This document shows positions 24,561 to 36,256 of a stretch of 64,000 nt of DNA, piece by piece. Origin of the DNA: Coniferiporia sulphurascens (Eukaryota; Basidiomycota; Agaricomycetes; Hymenochaetales; Hymenochaetaceae). Within the stretch, counting starts at the first letter, position 1. Every line of letters begins with the position of its first letter. The translations under genes were made by a program, and so were the position numbers. Below the pieces are notes generated by a model, which searched no databases, was not told where the DNA came from, and saw only the letters and a program-made list of their open reading frames with translations. The stretch covers positions 1 to 64,000 of the forward strand of contig NBBA01000013.1 in assembly GCA_002794785.1 (NCBI GenBank), written 5' to 3'.

Positions 24561-26222
24561 CCATCCTTCTTGTCCTCTTACCACCACCATCTCGGTTTTG
24601 CGACTGGGGTCAGTTGGGGGGAAGTCGCAGCTACCCGACCTTGTCTGGACTCTCTGGGACTGGGCATTGTACGAGAGAAGGTTCCAACTCACCCTGGTGC
24701 ACTGGGGTTGGTTGTCGGTTGCCGTAATGCGGCGGGGAATGGGTGTGGAGCTCGCCAGTGGTCTGGGCAACCCGTCGAAAACGTTGCTACTGGTTTGGAT
24801 TCTTGGTGAGCTTGTATCCTTCTGGCGTCTGCGCTGCTCTCTCGGGGTGGCGTGCTCGTTGGGCCTGCATTGTATGTGGGCTCAGCGGGGGGGGACATGA
24901 TGTTAATGTCCTCACAGGGGGGGGGGAAACCCCCTGCCTCACAGCAGGCGACTTCAGTTGGGTGATCTTGGTTCGGGGCAACTCGGATCACACCTTCGGG
25001 TGCTGAGCAATGCCCTCTTGGGTACCTCAGGGCCCGCGTTGTCCCTGGCATGACAAATCAAAAACTGCCCCCCCAAATTCCCAAAAGGGTCTCTGATGAC
25101 GGCACCTAGTGCTAAAAGGAGATAGGGGGCTCATAACACATGGCATGGTGGTAAGAACCACCCGATGCTGAAAAGCGACAGGGCACCATGGGCCTCTTGG
25201 GTGGGTTGGACCCCCTTGAGGTCATCCCTTCTTGACCTCTTACCACCACCATCTCCCTAGTGCGGGCAGCTCAAACTCCCCCATGGCAGATCGGTTTGGT
25301 GGTCATCCCTTATGACCTACAGGCCTCTCAACAGCTAGCTCTACAGTGTCCAGAATGACCAACCCTGGCCACCATCAGTCGCCAACCACCCCCCGAAGCC
25401 GCTTGCTATCCCCACTGCCACGACTCACCCCTCCCAACTACAATGCCCTCACAGGCGAAATCCCGCTAGGCGACCTCAACCAGTGGCCCCAGCGAGGCAC
25501 ACAGACCGCCCTTGACGTCACCCAAGCCCAGATCACATCAGGGCAACAGCAAGACAACCAGATGCGGGATGAACCGCATACACCCCCTCAGTCGACAGGC
25601 AAACGCAATGCCGACGTCCTCTCCCCCAAGACCCCCCACAACCGGCCGGTCACATCAGAGTTCATCCGAGCCCTGACAGACTTCGCACCAAATGTGGAAA
25701 GGGCACTCGACACCCTCAAGGCTGGAATCGAACAGGCCGCCAACTCCACAGTGGCCATACAAGCGACAGTGGCATTCCTGGGGAAACTAACAGCCCTCAG
25801 CCATGAAGCTTTGTCGACAACGTACTGGATGCAAGATAGGGATGACCCGGAACACATAGCCACCCATGCAGCGGAGCAGGAATACGCCCAAGCCACGATG
25901 GGAGCGAGAATCTCACTCGGTGCACCCTTCTCCTCCGCCATGAGGGCCCCATTTACCTTTAACACAAGGACTAACCCACAGGCCCAAGCCCAACCTACCC
26001 CCCCCGACTCACAGATATCAGCACTAGCGGACATCATCAAGTGGCTCTCAGTTGATGTGGGGAACCTCACCCGCCAAGTCTCCTCCATGGCCTCGCGCCC
26101 TGCCCCGCAGCTACAACAAGCCCCACAGCAGACTCCCACCAATGTGGGAGGAACCACTCCCGCTCCCACCACCATGGCAACAGTAGCCACTACCATTACA
26201 CCGGCTCAACTCGAGGCCGCAG

Positions 26223-27127
26223 TTTTTTTTTTTTTTTTTTTTTTAAATCAGCATTTGTATACCGCTACATTACATAGTAAAAGACGCGGATGTGAGACCA
26301 TTTGAAGTGTCGTGTCAGAGGAGATTAACAAGGTATAAAGTTCCTGGGCTTAAGGTGATTAAAAGGTATGAGGTTTTGTTGTCGGAGGTTTCTAAATGGT
26401 TTTGTCAGGAGGGATATGAATCGGAAGAGCAAATTGTGAAGGGGGAGGTGGTGGTTTTATGGATTCTATGATGACTAATACTGATTGTGAAAGATGGAAA
26501 AACTACTGGATTTTTTATGTTGTGCATGTGGGCATGGTTTGAATTGTTTTATGTCCGATATTTGTGACTCTGAGAGTGGTGACGTGACAGCGCTTGGAGC
26601 GGCATGTGTGCGTGAGGCTATGGGCAGGTTGCCATGAGGTGTGAAGGTGTCAGCGCTTGGAGCAGCAGGTGTGCGTGAGGCTAGGGCCAGGTTGCCATGA
26701 GGTGTGGAGTTGACTGCGAATTGTAGGAGGACTGATGTTAAGTCTATGCATGGGCCATAGTGGCTGAGGTGTTCTCGGTAGAGGAAGATATGCCGTGAAT
26801 TGTGTGGTTGCCCACTAATGCTGATGACCTGTAGTTTGTACTGGCATATGGCCCAGTCTAGTATGTGCTGGTTGTCGTTAACGAGGTTGAAGGGTTCATA
26901 TGTGGTGTCGGTTTCGAAGTTTGGCACCGGGAGGTGAAGGAATAGAAGGGGGCATGGGGAAATGGGGGAAAGGGGGAGTGGAATGGTGAACAAGGCCGTA
27001 AAACAGCTCGACGGATGTCTACTGTGAGTGAGGACTGGTGTGGGTGGTTAACCCAGGGAATTTAGGGGTGGTGCGAGTCGGTTTGCGCTGGGTGAGATGA
27101 TGGTGGTTAGAGGTCAAGTGTCCCGCG
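26223..27127 (-). mobile_element. Element X: 905-bp short retroelement with poly(A)
   Basis: A poly(T) at 26223-26244 marks the 3' end, and a variant of the shared block (TTGACCTCTAACCACCATCATC, broken into its two parts) lies ~11 nt from the 5' end near 27115. A 12-bp TSD TCGAGGCCGCAG flanks it (26211-26222, 27128-27139). The body is unlike the LINEs or the composite module. Its 3' end (TATACAAATGC then TGATTTAAA in sense) recalls that of LINE-F (TATAGAAATGC then ATTTAAA), hinting that a LINE-F relative mobilises it. Confidence 0.8.
26475..26993 (-). CDS. 172-codon ORF in element X, unknown product
   Basis: I do not recognise this protein. It opens with a Pro/Leu-rich stretch and contains two near-copies of a ~20-residue unit (TPHGNLALASRTPAAPSAD and TPHGNLPIASRTHAAPSAV), encoded by a 57-60-nt duplication near 26590-26720. 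There is no RT, nuclease or zinc motif. It may be a chance frame in a short non-autonomous element; with one copy there is no way to see selection. Confidence 0.35.
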   Translation of the reverse strand: MFTIPLPLSPISPCPLLFLHLPVPNFETDTTYEPFNLVNDNQHILDWAICQYKLQVISISGQPHNSRHIFLYREHLSHYGPCIDLTSVLLQFAVNSTPHGNLALASRTPAAPSADTFTPHGNLPIASRTHAAPSAVTSPLSESQISDIKQFKPCPHAQHKKSSSFSIFHNQY

Positions 27128-28223
27128 TCGAGGCCGCAGTGAAAGCCGTGCCAGCAGGAGCCCCAATGACGTACGCCCAGTTAGCGGCAATCGCAGCTAA
27201 CCTCCCCCAGCCCCCAGCAACCCAGACAGCCCCAGCAAAGAAAGCAAAGAAAGCCTGGCAACCACCACCTCCTCCCAAAATGTATGCCAAGGAACCCACC
27301 TTGGTACTAACACCATGGGACCTAGTCACTCCTGCAGCAATGTGTAAGTCAGGTGCCTCCCTCACCAAAATGGCCCGGGGTTTCTTCTGGGCCCTGCCTA
27401 CTGCTGACGCAGTCACCATGTTGTCCTCTAAGTTTAACACCAAAGGCAACCTGGTGACTACCTTTGCAGAAAGACCCACCTCCTCCACACCAACCACATC
27501 GGCAATCATTGATCGCCATGCGGACACGTTCACGAAGCATATGCATGACCGCTGCCTAGCTCTCCCAGCGGACCGGCCCCTATTGGACTGATTCCAACTA
27601 ACCCCCTCCAGAGTACGACCCAGATCAACATTACGCATCTCAATGGTGCCCTGCCGGGACGTCTTCTTCAGGCAAAACCCACACCCAATCACCGAAGTGG
27701 CCCTCCTTGCGGAGGTTCGCCAGAACCCCTCCCTCAAGCACCTCGATTTCGTGGTGCCCCCACACTACACCACGATACTGGAGAAGCTCCCTCAACTGGC
27801 AGCCTGCCCAGTATCCTTCACCTTCGTCGACCCAGATGGACAAACCCAAGCTCGCCTCCTCAAGAGAAACAGGGTGTACCTATTCGGCTCCTCCCTCCGC
27901 CTTTCGGTCCCACTGGTCCGGCCCAGCCTCACCCAGTGTGAGCGCTGCCAAGGACTCGGCCATGGGAAGAAGGGCTGCCAAGCCCAGGCTCATTGTGCCG
28001 AATGTGCCAGACAGCACTTGACAGCCAATCATCATAAGTCGTGCACATATTGCGCAAATGATGCAGTCGAAGGAGACGCCTGCCCCCACCCCCGTCACTG
28101 TGCTAACTGCCAGGGTGACCACCCCACCACCCTTCCCACCTGCCCAAAGAAGAAACGCTTCCGTGTTATCGACTCCGCCCTTCAGGAAGAAGAGGACACC
28201 GACGCCTTCATGGAAGAGGACAT

Positions 28224-31200
28224 ATGAGTGCACAAATCCGTGTACTCCAGTGGAATGCTGCCCGCTCACTTGCGGCGATTCATTCCCTAATCCCTGTCCT
28301 CACTAACAAACCTTCCCCCCCTCACCTGATTCTGATCCAGGAGCCGCTGTGGTATCAAATCGGGCTACAGCCCTCACTCACCAACCCAGAAGGGGAAGCA
28401 GTACTCAACGTACCAACAATCCCCGGATTCATACCAGTACTCCTGCCAACCACCCGACCCAGGGTGGTGACCTACGTCTCAAGGACCCTCCCCCAATCTG
28501 CATGGTCAGTCGTCGGCCCAGCCTCAAGTGGCACCGACATGGTGGCGGTGGAGATCCAGGGAAACCGCCCCATCAGGGTGTGCAACTACTACGGTATGTT
28601 GCCCCCGGATAGGGCAGAAGCCAGACTAGGGTACCCAGGTGAGACGTTCCTCAGCTCTCTCCCCTCGGCTCTTGCCTCCACCCTCACGATTGCTGGCGAC
28701 TTCAACCGTTGCCACCATTTGTGGTCAACCCTCGACTCAACCCAAGAAGAAAATCGTAGAGCCCAACCTCTGGATGACTTCTTTAGGGAAAATGGCCATG
28801 AACCAGCCCACCCACCCAACTGCGACACCCGACCCCTCCCAGGGTGGCGGAGATGCCCAATCGACATGGTATGGGCACCACCATCAATCAATCCAGAGTC
28901 CATCATGGACTCCTTTAAAGCAACCCCATCACCACTTTCCGACCACCAAGTCCTGTGATGGTCAATACCAACCTCAATACCCCGGCCCACACCTATGACC
29001 CAGAAACTCAACAATGAGGATAAGGACAGTTGGACAGAGGCCGCTTTCCCAGCCCTCACAAATGCATTCGCCCTACCGGTAGTGGATGCTAACTCCCTCG
29101 ATCTGAAAGTGAGCGCCATTCTTAAAGCCATGACAGATGCACTGCAACCATTCACCAAAATCCGCACTCCGTCAAAAACAGCTGTCCCCTGGTGGTCGTC
29201 CAACTGCCGGGATCTACTGAACTCAATTCACAGTGCCCAAACACCAACCGCGAAAGCGGTGGCAAGACGCTCATTCAAACGAGGGGTGCGAGCCGCTAAA
29301 CGAACATACTACTCAGAACAGGCATCAGAGGCCGACCCCTCCAACATCTGGTCATGGGCCAAATGAGGCCTGGGCATCCACCCAACCCAAGTACCTTCAC
29401 CCAGACGGATGACGAGAAAGGTGAGCTCTTCAGATCTACTTTCTTCCCACCGCCCCCCCCACTCCCGGCTGTGGGCCTTGGCCCCCTGCCCCCCCCTACC
29501 CCAGCTGCGCCACCATTACTCTTCACCAAGCTTACAGGCGCACTGGCCGATACTTCCAACTTGTCGGCTCTGGGCCCCTTGGGGATCGGGTATCGCCCCC
29601 TGAAATGGGTGGTCGATGCCTACCCAGATGAGGTACTAACGCTTTTCAACGACTGCCTGCGACTGGGTCACCACCTGGCCTGCTGGCGGATGGCAAAGGT
29701 CATAATGCTACAGAAGCCAAACAAGAAGGACCCATTCTCCCCCCGGTCCTATCACCCCATTACCCTCGAGGAAACCCTGGGCAAGTTACTCAAGAAAATG
29801 ATTGCTAACCGGCTCCAGTACCTTGCAAACACGAGGAACTGGCTGCCACCAAACCAGTATGGAGGATGTCAGGGCCACTCGGTCTATGACGCCACCCAGC
29901 ATCTTCTACAGATCATCGAAGGCGCACATGCAAAAGGCCTTGTATGCTCTATCCTAGTGGTAGACATCCAAGGCTTTTTCGACTCAGTGCACCCTAGACG
30001 ACTCCACCACCAGCTTTTGGAGATGGGATGCCTGCCGAACATGGCAGAGTGGTGTCTCTCCTTCATGATGAACAGGGAAGTGGCTGTCTCATTCAATGGC
30101 ACAACCCTACTGACTGCACCAAAGCCCGACCTCGGCACCCCACAAGGGTCACCGGTCTCACCGATCCTATCGACAATTTTCGCAGGTATTGTGATACAGC
30201 GCTTCCAACAGTGTGGCTCCCAACTGCTAGCATACGTCGATGACCACCTCATCACCTGTGTGGGCACATCAGTTACAGCTAACTGCCAATCCCTCACACA
30301 GGCCTACCAACAACTCGACCTCCTCTTTTGCCAAATCAGCCTCAACATCGAGCCAGCAAAGACGGAGGCCCTCCATTTCCACCCGCCCAGGAGGCAAACC
30401 GGCTACCACCACTGGGACACCACTGGGATTCAAATCAACGCTGCAACCCTAGTCCGACCCACCAACCCCCTGCGATGGCTCAGGATTTGGTGGGATGCGG
30501 GCCTCACCTTCAAACCGCACGTGGAACGCATGCGTTCCAAGGGGCTATCAACATTGGCGGCCCTTCGCATTCTTGGCAACACTGAGAGGGGTCTCTCAGC
30601 CATCCACCTCCGCCGACTCTACACTGCCTGCGTATGCACTGTCCTAACTTGGGGCGCACCAGTATGGTACCATGGACATCGACAAAAAACTCTAGTCAAC
30701 CGACTACAGGCTGTGCAGAACACTGCTTGCCATTGGATATTAGGCGTCTATAAGGGCGCGTCTCCTCACTCCACAAATTTTCTTTGTTCCACCCCCCCAT
30801 TTTTCGCTTATTTTGAATATTTAAAAACCACCCACGCACTGCGCCTCTGGCGCACCCCCCACCGAGTAGGGCAGAAAAAGTTCAACCCTAATGCTAATAC
30901 CCCTTTTTCCCTTTCGCTGCAGGTCTGCGTCCCCCAAGTCCAACGGATCCCAGCGTACACGCACCCCCCCTGGACGGACCCCCTTGCCTTCGGTAAAGGG
31001 CGCATTGTCTTCTCAGTCCCAAGGCAGCCTGTCTCTTCGAACCTACGTGACCACTATGTCGCCCAGGCCAGGATATGCTGCAATGATACCTCCCTGCAAA
31101 TCTTCACTGATGGCTCACACATCAGAAATACCTCAGGGTCAGCCATCTGCAGCATGAAGGGAACACTCCAAATTAGCTCCCTCAAGCTCGCCTCCCCCAC

Positions 31201-32201
31201 CTGTGCCACAGCAACAGACGCCGAGATCTTCTCATTGGTGACTGCCCCAGGCTGGGCAGCAAGACGACTCCACCACCTACTGTCAGACATCCAGGAGATC
31301 TTCTTCCTCTCGGACTCCCTGACAGCACTTGGACTCTTCCGTTCCTGGCCCTCCGCTTCGGGGGCCCAGCTCCTCCCCCTCTGGAAGGCAGGGGTCGAGA
31401 CCCTCCTCGACTCGTTTCCGAATCTAACCGTTCATTTCCGATGGTGCCCAGGGCATGAGGACATCCCTGGGAATGAATGGGCGGACTCCGAGGCGAAGCT
31501 AGCAACCGAGCTTCCCCCATCTTCCCTCGCCCCCTCAATCTCCGCTCTGAAGGAAGTGGCGACACGCACACTCAGCGAACGCTGGTCCCTTCAGCTGGCA
31601 CGCCCCCTGGCCTCAACCACCGACAAATACCTGGTGGTGACAGGGCCCCCTACACGAAGACCAAGAAAGCTTATCACAATCTTGGTCGACCACCCTTGCG
31701 CGGAACTCACTGCGGTGGTGCAGGTCCTCTGCCATGCCGGTCCCTACAGGGGCTACTGGCTGAGCTTCGACTCAGCCTACTGGCACAGACATGGCCTGAT
31801 CTCCCACTGCAGGTGGCACAACCACCCTCCTTGGCCAGCACAGTCAACCTCCCATATCCTTGGCGGATGCGAAACCTTCCAGCCCTGGATACGATGTGTC
31901 TGGCCCAAGAGCGACCCCCCCCCTGTCCACCACACGAATGGGCAGATGAAAACCACCTTCTCGTCTTAAGGTGCTGGCTATGCCTTACAGGCCACCTCAA
32001 TCGGATGTCTAACCGCACAGCTGGGGCGATCCGCCTTGCCTTTGCGGCTATGGACCTAGACGAACTCCCCACCGATAACAACCTCGACTTGGATACCCTC
32101 CGGGGCTACGTGTGCAGGTTGCTTGGATCCAGGACTCAGGAGCAGACCTGGCCCTTTTGGAGCTCTCAGGTACGCTCCCCCCATTTCCCTCTGACTTGTG
32201 A
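28224..32201 (+). pseudogene. LINE-G ORF2: endonuclease, RT, RNase H; broken
   Basis: Endonuclease motifs QWNAARS, LIQEPLWYQIG, GDFN and SDHQVL are present. TGA follows SDHQVL at about 28957 (relatives: CGN) and again at about 29365 in WAK-GLG. A ~30-nt deletion lies near 29390. From 29354 to 31969 the frame is open for 871 codons: DIQGFFDSV, GTPQGSPVSP, YVDD (about 30235), then FTDGS, DAEIFS, SDSL, WCPGH and NEWAD of RNase H with all catalytic acids. Frameshifts near 31935 and 32145 disturb the C-terminus, which ends at 32201. Confidence 0.92.
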
Positions 32202-32460
32202 CTGCCATTCGGATTCCCCTCAGTTTCTTCTATGGCAATCGCAGCCACTCCTTTTCACTTCTAAGGGACTCTCTCTGCCTGACCCCGTTTCAAACGGCTT
32301 TGGTTTTCGTGTAGTTGCAATATGTATACCTCCCTCTCCCCCCCCTATTTATCCCTAATAGGGCGCGTAAGTACACTAGGCCTCCTCGGAGGCACACACC
32401 CCGCCCAGTTTCACTCGATGAGCAATGATGGGCGCCTCAGTAGTTAGGTAGTTTACAGGT

Positions 32461-32474
32461 GGCCCCTTCGGGGC
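32461..32474 (+). other. 3' UTR hairpin of the LINE-D/G/H subfamily
   Basis: GGCCCCTTCGGGGC folds into a short GC stem with a TTCG-type loop, ~65 nt before the A-rich tail. LINE-H and the Ch3 tail (minus strand, about 35417-35432 and 40475-40490) keep the stem with a TAT loop. It takes the same position as the longer C7/G7 stem of LINE-A/B/E. Confidence 0.55.
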
Positions 32475-33593
32475 TGCAGGTGTATTACATAGCACAGCAG
32501 GAATAATTAAAATAAAATAAAATAAAAAATAAAAAAAAGACCCCCTTGAGGTGGTTAGTATCCCTTACTCCCTGGGACGGCCTTGCCACCAGGGTCGGGT
32601 ATGCGAGATGGAGATCCTGGTATGACCACGGATCCAGAAGCGGGGGCCAGGGGTTGACTGGGCACTTGTCCCATGACCTTGGTTCCTGAGTATTCCGGCT
32701 GTAACGGCTGTTTCTGAAGTGCATGCCAGGGCACGGGAAAGGGCCTGCATGGAGTGTGTGTCGGCATCCTGGCATGCCGAAGTGTAGTGTCTTGGGCCAT
32801 AGCACTGTGGGAGAGTTCCCCCCAGTGGCTCCAGAGGACTAAATCCTCCATTGGTTCGTGTGGGGGTAATTCCCACTATGGGCTTAAGTTGATTCCCAGA
32901 AGCGCAGCGGTACTCTACAGGACCTCTATGGTCAGGGAGGGAATGTGTAGGGTAGGGGGGTCATTCCATATGGGTGGAGTAGTGCCTATGGCGCCGCAAC
33001 CTTCACCCAGGGTGGCCTCCTGGTGCGGCACGCCTTACCCTAGTGCTCCAATATAGTGCCCATATGTCGTAGAGGACAGCGGGAGCAGTTTTGGTCGGCT
33101 GCATATCCTGAGGAAGGTACACGCATTGCTTGAGTCCCGCAAGGGCGCTCTTAATTCTGGCCTATGGGACTACATGCATCGTATGCTCGGACCCCGAACC
33201 CAGGACTCGGACCCAGCCCTTTTGGAGCTCTCAGGTACGCTCCCCCCCTTCCCACTCGAGTAAACACCTGCCTTTCGGATTCCTTCTGATATGTCTCGGC
33301 CGGCGCTCTTGCCCTCCCTTTCCCATTCTAAGCTTCTTTCCATTACCTGCACTAACCTGCTTGGTGCGCTCGAAGCGATATGTACTCCGCCTTCTCCTGT
33401 CTCCCTCTAACTCAATAGGGGCTCTACACACACCGGCACCCCCCTCGGGGAGCAGAGCCCCTGCCCAGTTTTGTGCGATGCACAATGACAGGCGCCTCCA
33501 TTGTTATGTAGTTAGGGCCCCCCCCAGAGGGGGGGGCAGCTTGTAATTATGTAATACTGCAGGAATAATAAAATTAAAAATTTAAAAAAAAAA

Positions 33594-34323
33594 TGAATGG
33601 GCTGACAATGAAGCAAAACTCGCCACAGAGCTCCCCCCCTCGCAACTTGCGCCCTCCATCTCTGCCCTAAAGGAAGTGGCCACCAAGACTCTGGTTGAAC
33701 AGTGGATGCTATCCCTGGCCCACCCCCTAGCCTCCACCGCCGATAAATACTTGGCCATACATGGCATCCCCTCCTGTTGCCCACGGAAGTTGCTCACCCA
33801 CTCTGCGGACCACCCCTGCCACCACCTCTCTGCAGTAGCACAAGTCCTCTGCTGCGCCGGTCCCTATGGGGGCTACTGGCTGAGCTTCGACTCAGCCTAC
33901 TGACGCAGGCATGGCCTGATCTCCCACTGCAGGTGGCATAACCACCCACCATGGCCAGCACAGATGACTGCCCACATTTTAGGCAGGTGTTCCACTTTCC
34001 AACCTTGGATTCGGTGCATCTGGCCTGCCAAAATCCCCCTCCCAGCCCACCACTCAGAATGGGTGGAGGAAAACCTTATACCGGCTCTGCGCCATTGGCT
34101 TAGGCTGACAGGGCACCTGAACCGCCTCTCAGACAGAACTGCAGGCGCCATCCGCCTGGCTTTTGCCACAATGGAGCTAGACGGCTACCCCACCAACAAG
34201 GACATGGACCTGGACCTCCTTAGGGACTACATGTGCCGTATGCTCGGACCCCGTACCCAGGACTCGGACCCAGCTCTCTTGGAGCTTTCAGGTACACTCC
34301 CACCCTTTCTCTCTGACCTGTGA
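33594..34323 (+). pseudogene. LINE-E ORF2, C-terminal part
   Basis: This stretch resumes at the NEWADNEAK motif of RNase H after Ch2. It continues through the SAVAQVLCCAGPYGGYW block and the Cys/His-rich tail (SHCRWHNHPPWPAQ) and ends in SGTLPPFLSDL at 34323. A TGA at about 33901 sits in a YRHRHG-type position where relatives carry CGN. The 3' UTR, hairpin (about 34571-34592) and poly(A) follow to 34642. Confidence 0.85.
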
Positions 34324-34642
34324 CCGCCTTTCGGACTCCTAATCATACGTCCCGGCCAGTGCTCTCACCCTCCCATTCCCCATTCTAAGCTACCTCTTTT
34401 TGCCTGCACTCGTCCATTTGGTATTGTCGTAGTGATATGTATTCCTCCCTCTTCTTGGGTTTTCTCTACTAATAGGGGCCCTTCACACCTTGGCACCCTT
34501 CGGGGAGCAGGGCCCCCACCCAGTTTCATGCATTGCGCGATGACAGGCACCTCTGTTGTTGTGTAGTTAGGGCCCCCCCTTCGGGGGGGCAGCTTGTAAT
34601 TATGTAATACTGCAGGAATAATAATTTTAAAAAAAAAAAAAA

Positions 34643-35352
34643 GGGGGCCCTGCTCCCCAAAGGGTGCCAAGGTGGGAAGGGCCCCTATTAGAAGAAGGGG
34701 AAGAGAAGGAGAGAGGAATACATATCGCTATGACAAAACCAAGTGGGTGAGGGCAGGTAATAGGGGTAACTTAGAATTGGAAAGGGGGGGCGAGAGCACC
34801 AGCTGGGACATACACGGGAGAGTCCGAAAGGCAGTCACTGAGGAGAGGAAAAGGGAGGAAGCGCACCTGAAAGCTCCAAGAGAGCCGGGTCCAGGTCCTG
34901 GGGTCGGGGTCCAAGCATATGACTCATGTATCCCCTGAGGAGGTCCAAGTCCATATCTGTGTCAGTAGGGTGCCCTTCTAAGTCCATTGCTGTGAAGGCC
35001 AGATGGATGGCTGTGGAGGCACAGTCGGATAAGCGGTTCAGGTGCCCGGTCAATTTCAGCCAGCAGCGCAGAACCTGGAGGTGGTTTTCATCAACCCACT
35101 CGGTGTGGTGGGTTGGAAGTGGGTCATGGGGAGGCCAGACCTTATGGATCCATGGTTGGAAAGTACAACACCCACCCAGAACATGGGTGGTGGATTGGGC
35201 TGGCCAGGGGGTGTGGTTGTGCCACCAGCAGTGTGAGATCAGGCCGTGTCTGTGCCGGTAGACTGAGTCGAAGCTCAGCCAGTAGCCCCTGTAGGGACCG
35301 GCATGGCAGAGGACCTGGGCGACTGCCGAGAGCTCATGGTGGGGATGGTCAA
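34643..35352 (-). mobile_element. LINE-K fragment: 3' UTR and ORF2 C-terminus
   Basis: On the minus strand this is a LINE 3' UTR without its hairpin and tail (cut by LINE-E at 34642), followed upstream by the last ~170 codons of ORF2 (34835-35352): the SAVAQVLCHAGPYRGYW block and a tail ending SGALPPFSSPQ. The visible frame is open. LINE-H enters at 35353 by its poly(T). Subfamily is LINE-A/B/E. Both ends are lost. Confidence 0.82.
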
Positions 35353-35695
35353 CCTTTTTTTTTTTTTTTTTTTTTTTAAATTTATTATTCCTACTGTGCT
35401 GTGTAATACACCTGCAGCCCCATAGGGGCCGCCTGTAAACTACCTAACTACTGAGGCACCCGTCATTGCTCATCGAGTGAAACTGGGTGGGGCATGTGCC
35501 TCCGAGGAGGCCTAGTGTACTTATGCACCCTATTAGGGATAACTAGGGAAGGGAGAGAGGGAGGTATACATATCGCGACTACAGAGAACCCGAGCAAGTC
35601 AAAATGAGGTCAGGAAAGGAGAGTCCCTTAGAAACAGAAAGGAGTGGCTGCGATTGCCATAGAAGAAACCGATGGGGAATCCGAAGGGCAGTCAC

Positions 35696-36256
35696 TGTTA
35701 CAATTTTCCTTTACTTTTCCCTTATTGCACTGACTCACTTCCACTTCATAATCATCAGTCAGCGCAACTCCCCCATTTCTCTGTCTTACTCATCCTTATC
35801 CACCTTACACCATAAGATGCCATGATGACGCCTTAGTGCACCACCATGACGTGCTTTGCTTACTGATCACCGTACTTGTATTACCAAGGCCTTCCTTGAG
35901 TTTCCATGACCTTCCTTAGTCTGGTAAACACACCTAACCAAGTTGCTACAGTAGCAAACACATAGAGTAGCATATAAGCATGTAACTTCAGTAGCACAAG
36001 CCCTAAGCTTGTGCTCTTTGTTCATACAAGCCCATTATCTGCTACCACCAGTCTACTGTGTGCCGTTGTGCCACTTAGTCGCTTCGTCATAACCCGACTC
36101 GCCATAAGAAGCCTACCGTGTCCACATCGCCGATCAGGAAGCCCCGTCACCGATCACCTTCGACTTATGACATCTAGGAAGCCCCGTTGCCGTACCATCA
36201 GTCTCAACAATCAGGAAGCCCCGATGTCGATCATCGCATAACCATTGAGCTTAACA
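35696..36256 (+). mobile_element. Solo LTR 1 (561 bp)
   Basis: Ends TGTTACAA...CTTAACA with a perfect 5-bp TSD GTCAC (35691-35695 and 36257-36261), inside the LINE-H 3' UTR. Strand is chosen from the CATATAAGC box near 35970, which reads as TATA in this direction. The LTR holds three spaced copies of a CAGGAAGCCCC motif and an AGCACAAGC/GCTTGTGCT inverted repeat. No internal region is present, so it arose by LTR-LTR recombination. Confidence 0.88.

Larger units (their letters stand above)
25283..28227 (+). pseudogene. LINE-G ORF1 (gag-like), split by element X
   Basis: Start MADRFGG at 25283. TGA at about 25312 is at the codon that is CGA in LINE-D, a direct CGA to TGA comparison. The frame then runs to 26222, is interrupted by element X (26223-27127), resumes at 27128, has a TGA near 27590 and ends at 28227 with three Cys/His knuckles (27940-28140). 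The stop overlaps ORF2 as ATGA (28224-28227). Otherwise it is colinear with intact LINE-D ORF1. Confidence 0.88.
25223..32538 (+). mobile_element. LINE-G, full length, inserted in Ch2
   Basis: The 5' end has the shared block and a 60-nt leader, and the 3' end an A-rich tail (32505-32538). A perfect 14-bp TSD, GACCCCCTTGAGGT, lies at 25209-25222 and 32539-32552. Without element X it is about 6.4 kb. It is of the LINE-D/H subfamily, whose 3' UTR differs from LINE-A/B/E (TTCG-loop hairpin at 32461-32474). ORF1 holds element X and two TGA stops. ORF2 has two TGA stops and a short deletion, but an 871-codon open stretch covers RT and RNase H. Confidence 0.94.
24561..33594 (+). mobile_element. Composite retroelement Ch2, split by LINE-G
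   Basis: The module occupies 24561-25222 and 32553-33160 (1,270 bp when joined), with the shared 5' block at its start and TTAATTCTGG at its end. At 33161 it passes into LINE sequence at CTATGGGACTACATGC, about 25 codons before the ORF2 stop, then 3' UTR and A-tail to 33594. GAATGGGCT flanks the unit in LINE-E. LINE-G interrupts the module at GACCCCCTTGAGGT, duplicated on both sides of LINE-G. Confidence 0.85.
17782..34642 (+). mobile_element. LINE-E, 5' end lost, split by Ch1 and Ch2
   Basis: LINE-E runs 17782-18423, 20191-24560 and 33594-34642, ending in a poly(A). Removing Ch1 and Ch2 restores one ORF1-ORF2 order, and short duplications flank both inserts (GATC[A/G]CCCCC at 18414-18423 and 20191-20200; GAATGGGCT at 24550-24558 and 33595-33603). 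The first ORF1 codons and the leader are missing because LINE-D abuts at 17781. Subfamily is the same as LINE-A and LINE-B. Confidence 0.88.

Noticed and set aside
32565..32876. 103-codon minus-strand frame in the Ch2 module
   Set aside because: A similar frame exists in Ch1 (19085-19498) only because the two modules are close; it is broken in Ch0 and Ch3 and has no motif.
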